A stretch of DNA of 64,000 bases, taken from the NCBI RefSeq assembly GCF_029522115.1, contig NZ_JAKWFK010000014.1, positions 62,001 through 126,000 of the forward strand, read 5' to 3'. The notes below the pieces were generated by a model, which had not been told where the DNA came from, made no database searches, and saw nothing but the letters and a program-made list of their open reading frames with translations. This document shows positions 8,666 to 17,641 of this stretch, piece by piece. A program made the translations under genes and the position numbers. The first letter of the stretch is position 1. Every line of letters starts with the position of its first letter. The DNA comes from Trinickia sp. Y13. Lineage in GTDB: Bacteria > Pseudomonadota > Gammaproteobacteria > Burkholderiales > Burkholderiaceae.

Positions 8666-9297
8666 GGATTTCCCAAAGTTACGTTCAAATGCGTAGCGCG
8701 CTTTCGCGCACGCGCCGGTCCGCTTAGAGGCCACCGCCCAACCGTACGAGAGACGGCGCGGACACTGCCACGTTCGGACTGGCCTAGAAAAGAGAGAGCG
8801 GAGAGTTCACCGCGCACGCCGGCCGGCTACCTTACCGACGCCGCGTTTGACTGCCGGAGCTGAACCTGCCCGTGCCGCTCGCGAAGTGACCGCGAGCCCG
8901 CCGCAGGACGACCGATGATGCATGGCCGGTGCAACGAAAGGGCGGCAGATCTCAAATGAAAACGGCAGCGATCTCAATTCGACCCGAGATGATAGCAGGT
9001 AAACCGAGTCCGGGCCACTTTTCGCGTTGCCAGATCAGCCTGGCAACGCCGAAACAACAGCCCAACGCCACCTTCCGCACCGCTCTTAGCAAACGTTTTG
9101 TTTTCCTCCGATCCTTGCTGCATAAGGCTCAGCAGTCGATTTCGCCCTCTAGGCACACGAATTCCTCGTTCGGTCCCTAAAGTTTTTTCTCGGCCTCGCC
9201 GACAACCAGGACAGGCGGGCAGCGCCATTCGCGAAAGCGCGACGCCGAACCCCGAACCAGCCTAGTCCCTGGACCGTTTTCCAAACGAGGAAGCAAA
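8666..9297. other. Intergenic region between rpsU and fliC
   Basis: A 632-base region between divergent genes with no convincing coding sequence. It carries the sigma-28 promoter of fliC near its right end and must contain the leftward rpsU promoter near its left end. The fliC leader after the -10 is about 90 bases. Confidence 0.6.
9178..9205 (+). promoter_or_regulatory. Sigma-28 (FliA) promoter of fliC
   Basis: TAAAGTTT (9178-9185) and GCCGACAA (9198-9205) match the sigma-28 consensus TAAAGTTT/GCCGATAA with a single mismatch in the -10. The spacer is 12 bases, one more than the common 11. The element lies about 93 bases upstream of the fliC start, as expected for a class III flagellar gene. 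Confidence 0.85.
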
Positions 9298-10116
9298 ATG
9301 CTGAACATCAACACCAACATCCTGTCGCTGTCGACGCAGACGAACCTGTCGGGTTCGCAAAGCGCCCTGTCGCAAGCCATCAACCGCCTCTCGTCGGGCA
9401 AGCGCATCAACACGGCTGCGGACGACGCTGCCGGCCTCGCGATCGTCACGACGCAAACGGCGTCGATCAACGCGTTGAACCAAGGCGTGATGAACGCCAA
9501 CAACGGCATCTCGATGGTGCAAACGGCTTCGGGCGCGATCTCCGCTACCGTCGCCAACTTGCAACGTATCCGCCAGCTCGCCGTTGAGTCGGGCGACGGC
9601 TCGCTCGGCACGGCTGCTCAAGCGAACCTGCAAACGGAAGTTTCGACGCGTCTGACGGAAATCAACCGCGTCGAATCGCAAACGTCGTTCAACGGCCAAA
9701 ACGTGCTGAGCGGCCTGGGCAGCGTGAACTTCCAGATCGGCGCGAGCGCCAACCAAACGATCACGGCCAGCTTCGGCACGACGGCGTGGACGACGACGGG
9801 CCTGGGCGTGTCGGGCGTCGACATCTCGTCGACCTCGGGCGCGCAAAACGCGATCACGGCGATCGACGCAGCGCTTTCGCAAGTGAACAACTTCCAAGCA
9901 ACGCTCGGCGCAACGCAGAACACGTTCCAAGCGGCTATCACGAACACGCAAACGCAATCGACGAACCTGTCGGCTGCCAAGTCGCAGATCGAAGACGCCG
10001 ACTTCGCGCAAGAAACGGCCAACCTGTCGAAGGCGCAAGTGCTGCAACAAGCCGGTATCTCGGTGCTGTCGCAAGCGAACTCGCTGCCGCAGCAAGTGCT
10101 CAAGCTCCTCCAGTAA
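9298..10116 (+). CDS. fliC: Flagellin FliC
   Basis: Structural subunit of the flagellar filament. 272 residues, which is short: the conserved D0/D1 ends are complete (LNINTNILSLSTQTNLSGSQ at the start, LPQQVLKLLQ at the end), but the variable central D2/D3 part is only about 100 residues. The segment LQRIRQLAVESGDG with NRVESQTSFNGQ corresponds to the TLR5-recognised D1 region. The centre is rich in Ser/Thr, giving many possible O-glycosylation sites, and three O-GlcNAc-transferase-like genes lie downstream. GAGGAAGC precedes the ATG. It is driven by the sigma-28 promoter at 9178. Confidence 0.97.
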   Translation: MLNINTNILSLSTQTNLSGSQSALSQAINRLSSGKRINTAADDAAGLAIVTTQTASINALNQGVMNANNGISMVQTASGAISATVANLQRIRQLAVESGDGSLGTAAQANLQTEVSTRLTEINRVESQTSFNGQNVLSGLGSVNFQIGASANQTITASFGTTAWTTTGLGVSGVDISSTSGAQNAITAIDAALSQVNNFQATLGATQNTFQAAITNTQTQSTNLSAAKSQIEDADFAQETANLSKAQVLQQAGISVLSQANSLPQQVLKLLQ

Positions 10117-10239
10117 TCAGGTTGAGCGCCGCGTGGCGAGCCCCCCGTTCGGGCCGCCATGCAAACGCAGCCGGCGCTCGGTACCCCTGAGCACACCGGC
10201 CCTGCGGTTACACGGCAACAGTAGGAAAAGTAGGAAATA

Positions 10240-10269
10240 CGCAAGCGGGAGGCATGCCTCCCGCTTGCG
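10240..10269. terminator. Perfect 30-base palindrome between fliC and fliD
   Basis: The two 15-base arms (first arm CGCAAGCGGGAGGCA) are exactly complementary with no unpaired loop. It lies 124 bases after the fliC stop and is flanked on the right by GCGTTCAAAC, without a T-run. It could fold as a strong hairpin in the fliC mRNA 3' end, limiting read-through into fliD, or be a protein-binding site. Confidence 0.6.
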
Positions 10270-10350
10270 CGTTCAAACAGGAAGCCGCATGTTTCACCGG
10301 CGGCATCGCATGAAACTGCACGAATTTCGCGGGAACGCACGGAGTCAGGC

Positions 10351-11754
10351 ATGAGCACGACAACCTCGCTGCTGCAACAAGCGGCGCAATCGATCTTGAG
10401 CGGCGCGACCAAGTCGACGCTCGACGTGAACTCGCTCGTCTCCGCACTCGTTACCGCCAAAACCGCAGCGCAGGCCACAACGCTGGCCAATCAGCAATCG
10501 AGCGACAACACGACGCTCTCGGCGATCGGCCAAATGAAGTCGGCGCTCACGGCGCTGCAAAATTCGCTGACCAAGAGCGGCCTTTCCGACGGCAGCATCT
10601 TCACCCAGCTCGGCGCGACGATGAGCGGCACGGGCATCACGGCGACGACTTCGACCGGCGTCGCGGCCGGCTCTTACTCGGTCAGCGTTCAGAAGATCGC
10701 CACCGCCAACCAGATTTCCTCGGGCGCCTACGCAAGCGGCGCCACGCTCGGCACGGGCACTGTGACGATCGGCGTCGGCTCCGGTTCGATGACGGTCAAT
10801 CTGGATTCGACCAACAACACGCTGGCCGGTCTAGCGTCGGCGATCAACGCATCGACGAGCAACCCCGGCGTGACCGCTTCGGTGGTGACGGCCACCGACG
10901 GTCAGCATCTCGTGCTGACCTCGACGCAAACCGGCGCCGCGAACACCGTGACGGTGGCCGCGGGCGCCGGCGTCGACGCGGGCCTGAACACGGCCAGCTT
11001 CGCGCAAGTGACGGCCGGGCAAGACGCGCAGCTCACGATCAGCGGCAACGCGGTCACGAGCGCGAGCAACAACGTGACCGGTGCGTTGAGCGGCGTCACG
11101 CTGAGCCTGACCTCGGCTTCCGTTGGCACCACGCAAACGCTGACCGTCGCGACGGACACCTCGGCCATTACCTCCGCCGTGCAAAGCTTCGCGAATGCGT
11201 ACAACGGCTGGATTTCGACGCAAAAGTCGTTGTCCTCGTACGATGCGTCGTCCTCGACCGCGGGGCCGCTGCTTGGCGACGCGATGTTGAACTCGGCCGT
11301 CAACGGCATTGCCTCGATCATGGCAAGCGGCGTGACGGTGGGCAGCACGACCTACAGCATGGCCCAGATCGGCTTGAACTTGAACAACGACGGGACGATC
11401 ACTTTCAGCTCTTCGACGCTGCAATCGACGCTCGCCTCGTCGCCGACGATGGTGCAAAACGTGTTCAACGGCACGAATGGCATCGGCGAACAGCTCAATA
11501 CGTTCATCAGCTCGTACACCGAGTCGTCGGTCGGCCAGATCGATCAGCGTTCGGCGTCGATCAATTCCGATCTGACGAGCCTCACGCAGCAGCAATCGTC
11601 GCTGGCCGCGTACCAGCAATCGCTGACCGATCAATACAACGCGCAATTCACGGCGTTGAACAATCTGATGACTCAGATGCAGAGCAATACGACGTATCTG
11701 AACCAATTGTTCGGCGGCAACGGCAGCGCCGGCACACTGAACAAGACGCCGTAA
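10351..11754 (+). CDS. fliD: Flagellar filament capping protein FliD (hook-associated protein 2)
   Basis: Cap protein at the filament tip that folds incoming flagellin. 467 residues, within the family range. The N-terminal DVNSLVSALVTAKTAAQATTL and the C-terminal heptad-like region (SSLAAYQQSLTDQYNAQFTALNNLMTQMQSNTTYLNQLF) match the FliD N- and C-domains. The long Ser/Thr/Gly-rich centre is typical of surface-exposed FliD. It is followed 34 bases later by fliT, its export chaperone. Confidence 0.95.
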   Translation: MSTTTSLLQQAAQSILSGATKSTLDVNSLVSALVTAKTAAQATTLANQQSSDNTTLSAIGQMKSALTALQNSLTKSGLSDGSIFTQLGATMSGTGITATTSTGVAAGSYSVSVQKIATANQISSGAYASGATLGTGTVTIGVGSGSMTVNLDSTNNTLAGLASAINASTSNPGVTASVVTATDGQHLVLTSTQTGAANTVTVAAGAGVDAGLNTASFAQVTAGQDAQLTISGNAVTSASNNVTGALSGVTLSLTSASVGTTQTLTVATDTSAITSAVQSFANAYNGWISTQKSLSSYDASSSTAGPLLGDAMLNSAVNGIASIMASGVTVGSTTYSMAQIGLNLNNDGTITFSSSTLQSTLASSPTMVQNVFNGTNGIGEQLNTFISSYTESSVGQIDQRSASINSDLTSLTQQQSSLAAYQQSLTDQYNAQFTALNNLMTQMQSNTTYLNQLFGGNGSAGTLNKTP

Positions 11755-11788
11755 GCGTTGCGCGCCCAATAGGAACGAGAGGTAAGAC

Positions 11789-12088
11789 ATGGTTTCCGAA
11801 TCGCTCACGCGCGCTTACGAATTGACGCGCACCCTCGCCGTCGCCGTGGAATCGGGCGACTGGCAGTTGGCGTCGGATCTCGTCGAAGAGCGTTCGCCGC
11901 TGATCATGGCCCTCGGGCGCGATCAAGACGAAGCGTCGCTCGCGACGATCCGGGCCATTCAAGAAATCGACGCGGCCATCATGAGCCGCGCACACACCGC
12001 GCATGCCGCGATATCGAGTGAATTTTCCGACGCCAAGCAAAGAATCGCTGCCGCGGGCTTCTATCAATCCACGGGGCAGTTGCGTTGA
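11789..12088 (+). CDS. fliT: Flagellar protein FliT (FliD export chaperone)
   Basis: A 99-residue, all-helical, acidic protein. Its placement directly after fliD and its layout (an N-terminal helix SLTRAYELTRTLAVAVESGDW, then the helix DLVEERSPLIMAL and an AIQEIDAAIM segment) fit FliT, the chaperone that binds FliD and can modulate FlhDC. FliT proteins are poorly conserved, so the assignment leans on position and size. It shares a transcript with fliD and ends before a good terminator at 12178. The start ATG follows an AGAGGTAAG ribosome site. Confidence 0.82.
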   Translation: MVSESLTRAYELTRTLAVAVESGDWQLASDLVEERSPLIMALGRDQDEASLATIRAIQEIDAAIMSRAHTAHAAISSEFSDAKQRIAAAGFYQSTGQLR

Positions 12089-12177
12089 GACCAGGCGGCC
12101 GCGCGCAATACGCGCCAACGCCGCCATTCGAATAACGAAAAACAACCCGCATGTGTCAGATGCGGCGCTGTACGCTG

Positions 12178-12202
12178 AAGCCGCGGCAACGCGGCTTTTT
12201 TA
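12178..12202 (+). terminator. Rho-independent terminator after fliT
   Basis: The stem AAGCCGCG/CGCGGCTT encloses a GCAA tetraloop and is followed directly by a T-run (TTTTTTATT). It ends the fliD-fliT transcript. Confidence 0.9.
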
Positions 12203-12362
12203 TTGACACGGCGGATGGTGCAAATTGCGCCGGAATCGGCGCGTTGTTCGGACAATAGCGAGTGAGCGAAGCCTGGCACACTTGCCTCTGGCCGCCATCA
12301 TCCCCCGCGAATACGAACACGCGTACCGTCGACGGCGCATCATTCCAACGATCGAGACTTCC

Positions 12363-13232
12363 ATGCATCCACCGTCGAGCACTCCCACCGGCCAGCGGCG
12401 CGTCGAGATTCGCCAGATTTTCTATTCCGAGGCGACGCGGCAGCAGCTCGATCCCGGGTTCATCCCGCTCGACAATTGCAACCAGCGGCCCGATTGGCGC
12501 GAATATTGGCCGATTCGCGGTTTTCTGCAGCAGAATACGCTCGACGAAAACACGCTTTACGGATTCTTTTCGCCGAAGTTCGGGCAGAAGACGACGCTCA
12601 CCTCCGCCGCCGTGCGCGAGTTTCTGGCTACCGTGCCGCGCGATATCGACGTCGTCGGCTTTTCACCGTTTTTCGATCAGGGCGCCGTTCATCTGAATAC
12701 GTTCGAGCAGGCAGCCACCAATCATGCGAACAGTTGGCCCGTGTTCGAGCAGGCGGTGGCGTTCGTCGCGCCGGGCCTCGATCCGCACAACGTCGTAATG
12801 GATTCGCGCCACAGCATCTTCTGCAATTATTTCGTGGCGACCGCCGCGTTTTGGCGGCGCTGGCTGGCCGTGAACGAGGTGTTGTTCTCCGTTGCCGAAG
12901 CCGGCACGAGCGCACTCGCTCAACTGCTCAACGCGCCGCTTCCTTATGCGAACGGCTTCGTGCCCGCCAAGGTATTCGTCCAGGAGCGCGTCGTGTCGCT
13001 CCTATTGCTCGGCGAGCGGCATTGGCGCACGAGGCACTTCGACCCGCTGCGCCTGCCGATGTCGGGATCGATCATCAGCCCTTACCCCGCCGACCTGCTC
13101 GTGCTCGACGCATTGAAGACGGCCGCGATCGAAACCGGTCACGACAATTACCTGAAGTTGTTCCAGCAAGTGCGGAACACGTTGCTCGATACGGCGCGCC
13201 GGGCGAACGGGATGCAAGCGGGACTCAGTTGA
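12363..13232 (+). CDS. Hypothetical protein beside the glycosyltransferase island
   Basis: A 289-residue cytosolic protein without a signal or membrane helix. Segments such as QIFYSEATRQQLDPGFIPLDN, WREYWPIRGFL, YGFFSPKFGQKT and HSIFCNYFVATAAFWRRWL resemble small uncharacterised proteins found next to glycosyltransferases in polysaccharide and flagellin-glycosylation loci; FSPKFxxKT and the C-terminal ISPYPADLLVLDALKTA look like conserved motifs. No nucleotide-sugar motif is clear. It lies after fliT and converges with the O-GlcNAc-transferase operon. The start ATG at 12363 was chosen over an in-frame start at 12225, which would add an Arg-rich, non-conserved extension. Confidence 0.7.
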   Translation: MHPPSSTPTGQRRVEIRQIFYSEATRQQLDPGFIPLDNCNQRPDWREYWPIRGFLQQNTLDENTLYGFFSPKFGQKTTLTSAAVREFLATVPRDIDVVGFSPFFDQGAVHLNTFEQAATNHANSWPVFEQAVAFVAPGLDPHNVVMDSRHSIFCNYFVATAAFWRRWLAVNEVLFSVAEAGTSALAQLLNAPLPYANGFVPAKVFVQERVVSLLLLGERHWRTRHFDPLRLPMSGSIISPYPADLLVLDALKTAAIETGHDNYLKLFQQVRNTLLDTARRANGMQAGLS

Positions 13233-13260
13233 GCGCTGCGCGCGACACGCGCAGCGTGCT

Positions 13261-13294
13261 CGGCTTAATGTGCATTTAAATGACGGTTAAGCCG
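13261..13294. repeat. Inverted repeat with CATTTAAATG core (copy 1)
   Basis: The outer arms CGGCTTAA and TTAAGCCG are exactly complementary and surround a perfect CATTTAAATG palindrome. It lies between convergent genes and shares its core and the following A-C-x-G-T-T-A bases with the second element at 13306. Confidence 0.7.
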
Positions 13295-13305
13295 GAAAAC
13301 GACCG

Positions 13306-13331
13306 ATAACTGCCATTTAAATGACAGTTAT
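13306..13331. repeat. Near-perfect palindrome with CATTTAAATG core (copy 2)
   Basis: ATAACTG and CAGTTAT are complementary arms around CATTTAAATG, with one C/A mismatch on either side of the core. Twelve bases separate it from the related element at 13261-13294. It may act as a bidirectional terminator or an operator. Confidence 0.7.
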
Positions 13332-13374
13332 GCCCTACCTGACTCGAGGCCGAAGCCAAGCCGGGCGCAAACGG

Positions 13375-15351
13375 CTACGAAGCGTCGATACACGCTCGCC
13401 ACATCCGCTCGAACTCCCCCTCTAGCGTGCGCGCAAAGCGATCCGGGCTGCACAGCGACGAATTCAACACACGCTCGCGCAGCCCGCCGCGCAACGCCGC
13501 CAGCGCCGGCCGCTCGCGCGCGGAAGCGACGGCGCGAGCCACATAGGCGTCGTCGTCGGCTGCGATCCAATCGCCGAGATCGACGCTCTGGAGCACGCTT
13601 TCGCACAAGTGTCCGAGGAAGCGATCGCCATGGCGGCACAGCACCGGCACCCCCATCCACAAACTTTCGGCTGTCGTCGTCCCGCCAGGATACGGGAAGG
13701 GACTCAACGAAATGTCGACGCGGTTGTAAGCGGCCAAGTAGTCGGCCCGAGGCGACGGCCCTTCCATCACCAAACGATCGGCCGCGACGCCGTGCACGGC
13801 GAAGCGCTCGAGCGTGGTCGCGCGCTGCGTCGCGTCGGCAAGCTGCTGCGCTTTCAAAAAGAGCTTTGCATCGGGGACGGCATGCAGAATGCGGGACCAT
13901 ACGGCCACCACGCGATCGTTGACCTTCACGAGATCGCTGAAGCAACCGAACGTCAGGGGGCGCGCCGTATCGCCGGCCCGCGCTGCATCGATCTCGACGG
14001 CGGGCTCGGGCGGCGTGAAGCACAAATAGCCGTGCGGCAACCGCCACGGCCGCTCGACGAAATGCTCGGCCTCCTCGGGCGGCAACACCCATTGGTCGCC
14101 GAGCACGTAGTCGATCGCCGGCAATCCCGTCGAAGCGAAATAGCCGATCCAACTCACCTGCACCGGCGCAGGCTTCCAAGCGAACACGGGCAAGCGATTG
14201 CTGTCGGTATGGCCCGACATGTCGAACAAGATATGCACACAATCGTTGCGTATCGTCGCGGCCGACGCTTCGTCGGCGAGGCCGACGAGCGAACGCCATT
14301 GCGCGAAGCGCGGCTTCAGGCGCTGCGTTAGTGCGTCCTCGTAAGGGCGCGTCGAATAAGCGAACAACTGCACGCGCGCGGGATCCAAATGCGCCAGCAC
14401 GCTTTCCAGGAAGAACCCGACCGGATGCGTGCGGAAATCGCCCGATACGAAGCCGATGCGCAACGCAGCGCCCGGCGTTCTATCGACGAGCCAATCCGTA
14501 AACGGCCGCGCCCGCTCCCCTGCGAAACGGCCGAACGCGAGCGCCTCGGCCAAGTAATCGCGCGGCGCCACATCCTGAGCGAAGCTCAATGTAAACAGCA
14601 GATTGCTCCAAGCCTCGGTCCACGACGGGCGCAACGCGAGCGCCTGCCGAAACGTCTCGATCGCCGCTTTGTGCTCGCCCGTCTCGCGCAGCACGATGCC
14701 CAGGTTCAAGGCGACTTGCGGCTCGCGAGGCAGCAGCGAGCGTGCTTGCACATAGCAGGCTGCCGCATCGGCCAGCTTGTTCTGCGTCTTCAACGCATTG
14801 CCGAGATTGTTGTATGCCTGGCCGAAGCCCGGCTGCAACGCGATCGCCCGGCGGCAATGATCGGCGGCCGCTTCGGCTTCGCCGAGTTCGCGCAGCACGT
14901 TACCGAGATTGCTGTGGGCTTCGGCGAAGTCGGGATTGATTGCCAGGCATTTGCGAAAACTCGCCGCGGCTGCGGCAGGCAGGCGCATGTCGAGCAAGGC
15001 CATACCGAGGTTGTTGTGCGCCCGAAAATGATTCGGATCGAGTGCGACCGCCTGCTCATGGCTTTCGACCGCGGCGGCAAGCTTGCCCCAGCTTCTGAGC
15101 GCGCAGCCGAGATTGTCGAAGTAGACGGCCTGAGGACTGATCTCGATCGCTCGGCTGATCGAATCGAGCGCATCGGCATAGCGCGCCTCTTGCATCGCGA
15201 CGACGCCGAGCAGATGCCAAGCATCGGCATGCCGCGGCATGCGCTCAAGCGCAGCCTCGTAGCGCGCGCGGGCCTCGTGCAAGCGGCCGCCTCGATGGTG
15301 GACGAGACCGGCTTCGACGAGTGCGTTGGCACCCTGATCGATCGCCATCAT
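13375..15351 (-). CDS. SPINDLY-type TPR O-linked GlcNAc transferase (GT41), copy 1
   Basis: A 658-residue cytosolic protein glycosyltransferase. About eight tetratricopeptide repeats occupy residues 1-290 (the AHNNLGMALLDMRLPAAAAA type), followed by the GT41 catalytic domain: LRIGFVSGDFRTHPVGFFLESV, then FDMSGHTDSNRLPVFAWKPA, SWIGYFASTGLPAIDY and the C-terminal PFPYPGGTTTAESLWMGVPV. Such enzymes transfer GlcNAc (or fucose in SPY proteins) to Ser/Thr. The start at 15351 overlaps the upstream gene's stop by ATGA and has AAGGAG before it, implying coupled translation. It is the last gene of a four-gene operon. Confidence 0.93.
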   Translation of the reverse strand: MMAIDQGANALVEAGLVHHRGGRLHEARARYEAALERMPRHADAWHLLGVVAMQEARYADALDSISRAIEISPQAVYFDNLGCALRSWGKLAAAVESHEQAVALDPNHFRAHNNLGMALLDMRLPAAAAASFRKCLAINPDFAEAHSNLGNVLRELGEAEAAADHCRRAIALQPGFGQAYNNLGNALKTQNKLADAAACYVQARSLLPREPQVALNLGIVLRETGEHKAAIETFRQALALRPSWTEAWSNLLFTLSFAQDVAPRDYLAEALAFGRFAGERARPFTDWLVDRTPGAALRIGFVSGDFRTHPVGFFLESVLAHLDPARVQLFAYSTRPYEDALTQRLKPRFAQWRSLVGLADEASAATIRNDCVHILFDMSGHTDSNRLPVFAWKPAPVQVSWIGYFASTGLPAIDYVLGDQWVLPPEEAEHFVERPWRLPHGYLCFTPPEPAVEIDAARAGDTARPLTFGCFSDLVKVNDRVVAVWSRILHAVPDAKLFLKAQQLADATQRATTLERFAVHGVAADRLVMEGPSPRADYLAAYNRVDISLSPFPYPGGTTTAESLWMGVPVLCRHGDRFLGHLCESVLQSVDLGDWIAADDDAYVARAVASARERPALAALRGGLRERVLNSSLCSPDRFARTLEGEFERMWRACIDAS

Positions 15352-17630
15352 GCTGCGATCTCCTTCAATTTCCATTGCCACATCTGTTCGATCGCCGTCA
15401 TCCAATTGCCGGCGAAGCGCTGGGCGTCGGCAAGCGGCGAGCGTTCCACGCGTTGGCGCAAGCCTGCGCGAAGCGCGGCCAACGCCGGCAGATCGGTCGT
15501 CGCAGCGATGGCGCGCGCCACGTAGTCTTCCGTACCGGCCGCGATCCACTCGGGCAGGCCGACGGTCTCGAGCACCAATTCGCCGAGATGGGAGAGAAAC
15601 CGGTCGCCGCGCCGCGTCAGCACCGGCACGCCCATCCACAGTCCTTCGACGCTCGTCGTGCCGCCCGGATAGGGAAACGGATCGAGCGCGAGGTCGACGC
15701 GGTGATAGGTCGAGAAATACTGCTCGCGCGAGGACGGTCCTTCCAGCAGCAGACGCGATGCATCGATACCATATGCCGCGAAGCGCGCAAGCGTGTCGCG
15801 CAAGATCGACGGTTCGCCGAGCTGATGGTTCTTCAGCAGCAAGCGCGAACTCGGTGCGCCGTGCAGGATCCGCGACCAGACCTCGAGGACCCCATCGTTG
15901 AGCTTCTTATGGTTGTTCAAGCAGCCGAACGTGAAGCCATCGTCACCGAGCGCAGGCAGCGAATTCACCGCGATCGCTTCGCTCGGCAGCGTGAAGCACA
16001 GGTAGCTGTCGGGCAAGCGCCAAATGCGTTCGGTGTACTGCGCTTCTTCGCCGGGCGGCACGACATGGGGATCGGCCAGCACGTAGTCGATTTCGGATAG
16101 GCCGGTGGTAGCGAAGTAGCCGAGCCAACTGATCTGCAACGGAGCGGGCCGCCACGCGAACATCGGCAGCCGGTTGCGCCCGGTGTGTCCCGACAGATCG
16201 ACGAGCACGTCGATGCGATCGTCGACGATGCGCTGCGCGAGCGCGGCATCGTCCATTCCTGCCACATGACGCCACAGCGCGAAGCGCGGCTTGATGCGGG
16301 CCGTGAGCTCGTCGCTATGCAATGCGTTCGAGTAGGCGATTGGCTCGATGCGGCTGCGGTCCAGTTGCGCCAGCACCGATTCGAAGAAGTAACCCACCGG
16401 GTGTTTGCGCAAATCCGCCGACACGAAGCCCACGCGCAGCGCTCGGCCCGCGCGCGCTCCATCGGCCAAGCCCGGCCACTGCGTATAGGGCTTCGCGCGC
16501 GCGCGCATTCTTTCGCCGAAATAGCGGGCGTCGGCCAGATGTGTTTCGGGCGACCAATCCGGCACGTACGATTGCCCAAACAGCACGCATGTATGCGATT
16601 CGCCGAAATCGGGGTCCAGCGCGAGCGCCTCGCGATAGCAGACGAGCGCGCCGTCGGGCTCGCCGAGATCGGCGAGGATCGTGCCCAGGTTGTTGTGGAA
16701 CGACGGCGCGTCCGCCCGCAGCTCGATCGCGCGGCGCGCGTAACCGAGCGCGCGCTCCGGCGCGTTCAAGCGGCGCAGCGCATTGGCGAGGTTGTGATAG
16801 CCATCGGCGAAATTCGGGTCGAGCGCGATCGCGCGCTCGTAGCAAGGCACGGCCTCCGGCACGCGCCCCGCGCCGTTCAGCGCATTGCCCAGCGTATTGC
16901 ATGCCTGCGCCGATTCGGGCGTGAGCTCGGCTACACGCCGATACGCGTCGATCGCGCCGGCGATATCGCCGCGATGCATCAAGATGCCGGCGAGCTTGTC
17001 GTGAGCGGCGGCCAACTGCGGAGCGAGCTTGACGCTTTCGCGCAGGCATTCGAGCGCCGCATCGCCGTGACCCTTCGCCTGCAAGGCGACGCCGAGGTTC
17101 AAGTGGGCTTCGGCAAACGCCGGCTTCGCTGCGATCGCCTTGCCGTAAGCGGCGATGGCAGCATCGAGTTGCGCTAAGTCCTTCAACGCATTGCCGAGGT
17201 TGTTGTATGCCTCGGCATAGCCTGGCTTGAGTTCGATCGCACGAGCGCAGCTCGACATTGCCGCGGCTGCGTCGCCGGTTTCGCGCAGCGCGTTGCCGAG
17301 GTTGTTGTGCGCTTCGGCGTAGTCGGGCTTGAGCGATACGGCGCGGCGGTAGGCGTCGACGGACTCATCGAGCGATTTGGCATCGCGCAGCGCGTTGCCG
17401 AGATTGTTGTAATAGATCGGGCTCGGCGCAAGCGCGATCGATTCGCGCATCAGTGCGATGCCCGGTTCGCTCTGACCGATCTGGCACGCGAGCAGCCCCA
17501 TGAAATGGAGCGCATCGGCGTGCTTCGGTTGCTTGGCTAGGATGCGCGCGTATAGCGCTTTGGCATCGGCAAGCCGCCCTGCCTGGTGATGCGCCAACGC
17601 GGCGTTGAGCCACTGGGCCGTGTCTTGCAT
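15348..17630 (-). CDS. SPINDLY-type TPR O-linked GlcNAc transferase (GT41), copy 2
   Basis: A 760-residue paralogue with the longest TPR array of the three, about eleven repeats in residues 1-390 (AEAYNNLGNALKDLAQLDAA type), which should give it a different protein-binding surface. The catalytic domain has LRVGFVSADLRKHPVGYFFE, VDLSGHTGRNRLPMFAWRPA, SWLGYFATTGLSEIDY and PFPYPGGTTSVEGLWMGVPV. It starts 11 bases after the stop of copy 3 and overlaps copy 1 by four bases. The target protein is unknown; flagellin is the obvious candidate given fliC upstream. Confidence 0.93.
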   Translation of the reverse strand: MQDTAQWLNAALAHHQAGRLADAKALYARILAKQPKHADALHFMGLLACQIGQSEPGIALMRESIALAPSPIYYNNLGNALRDAKSLDESVDAYRRAVSLKPDYAEAHNNLGNALRETGDAAAAMSSCARAIELKPGYAEAYNNLGNALKDLAQLDAAIAAYGKAIAAKPAFAEAHLNLGVALQAKGHGDAALECLRESVKLAPQLAAAHDKLAGILMHRGDIAGAIDAYRRVAELTPESAQACNTLGNALNGAGRVPEAVPCYERAIALDPNFADGYHNLANALRRLNAPERALGYARRAIELRADAPSFHNNLGTILADLGEPDGALVCYREALALDPDFGESHTCVLFGQSYVPDWSPETHLADARYFGERMRARAKPYTQWPGLADGARAGRALRVGFVSADLRKHPVGYFFESVLAQLDRSRIEPIAYSNALHSDELTARIKPRFALWRHVAGMDDAALAQRIVDDRIDVLVDLSGHTGRNRLPMFAWRPAPLQISWLGYFATTGLSEIDYVLADPHVVPPGEEAQYTERIWRLPDSYLCFTLPSEAIAVNSLPALGDDGFTFGCLNNHKKLNDGVLEVWSRILHGAPSSRLLLKNHQLGEPSILRDTLARFAAYGIDASRLLLEGPSSREQYFSTYHRVDLALDPFPYPGGTTSVEGLWMGVPVLTRRGDRFLSHLGELVLETVGLPEWIAAGTEDYVARAIAATTDLPALAALRAGLRQRVERSPLADAQRFAGNWMTAIEQMWQWKLKEIAA

Positions 17631-17641
17631 GATCGATCCGG

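Noticed and set aside
12225-12262. Sigma-54-like GG-N10-GC sequence before the gene at 12363
   Set aside because: TGGTGCAAATTGCGC keeps the spacing but misses most of the fixed -24 and -12 bases, unlike the four sites at 55-62 kb.
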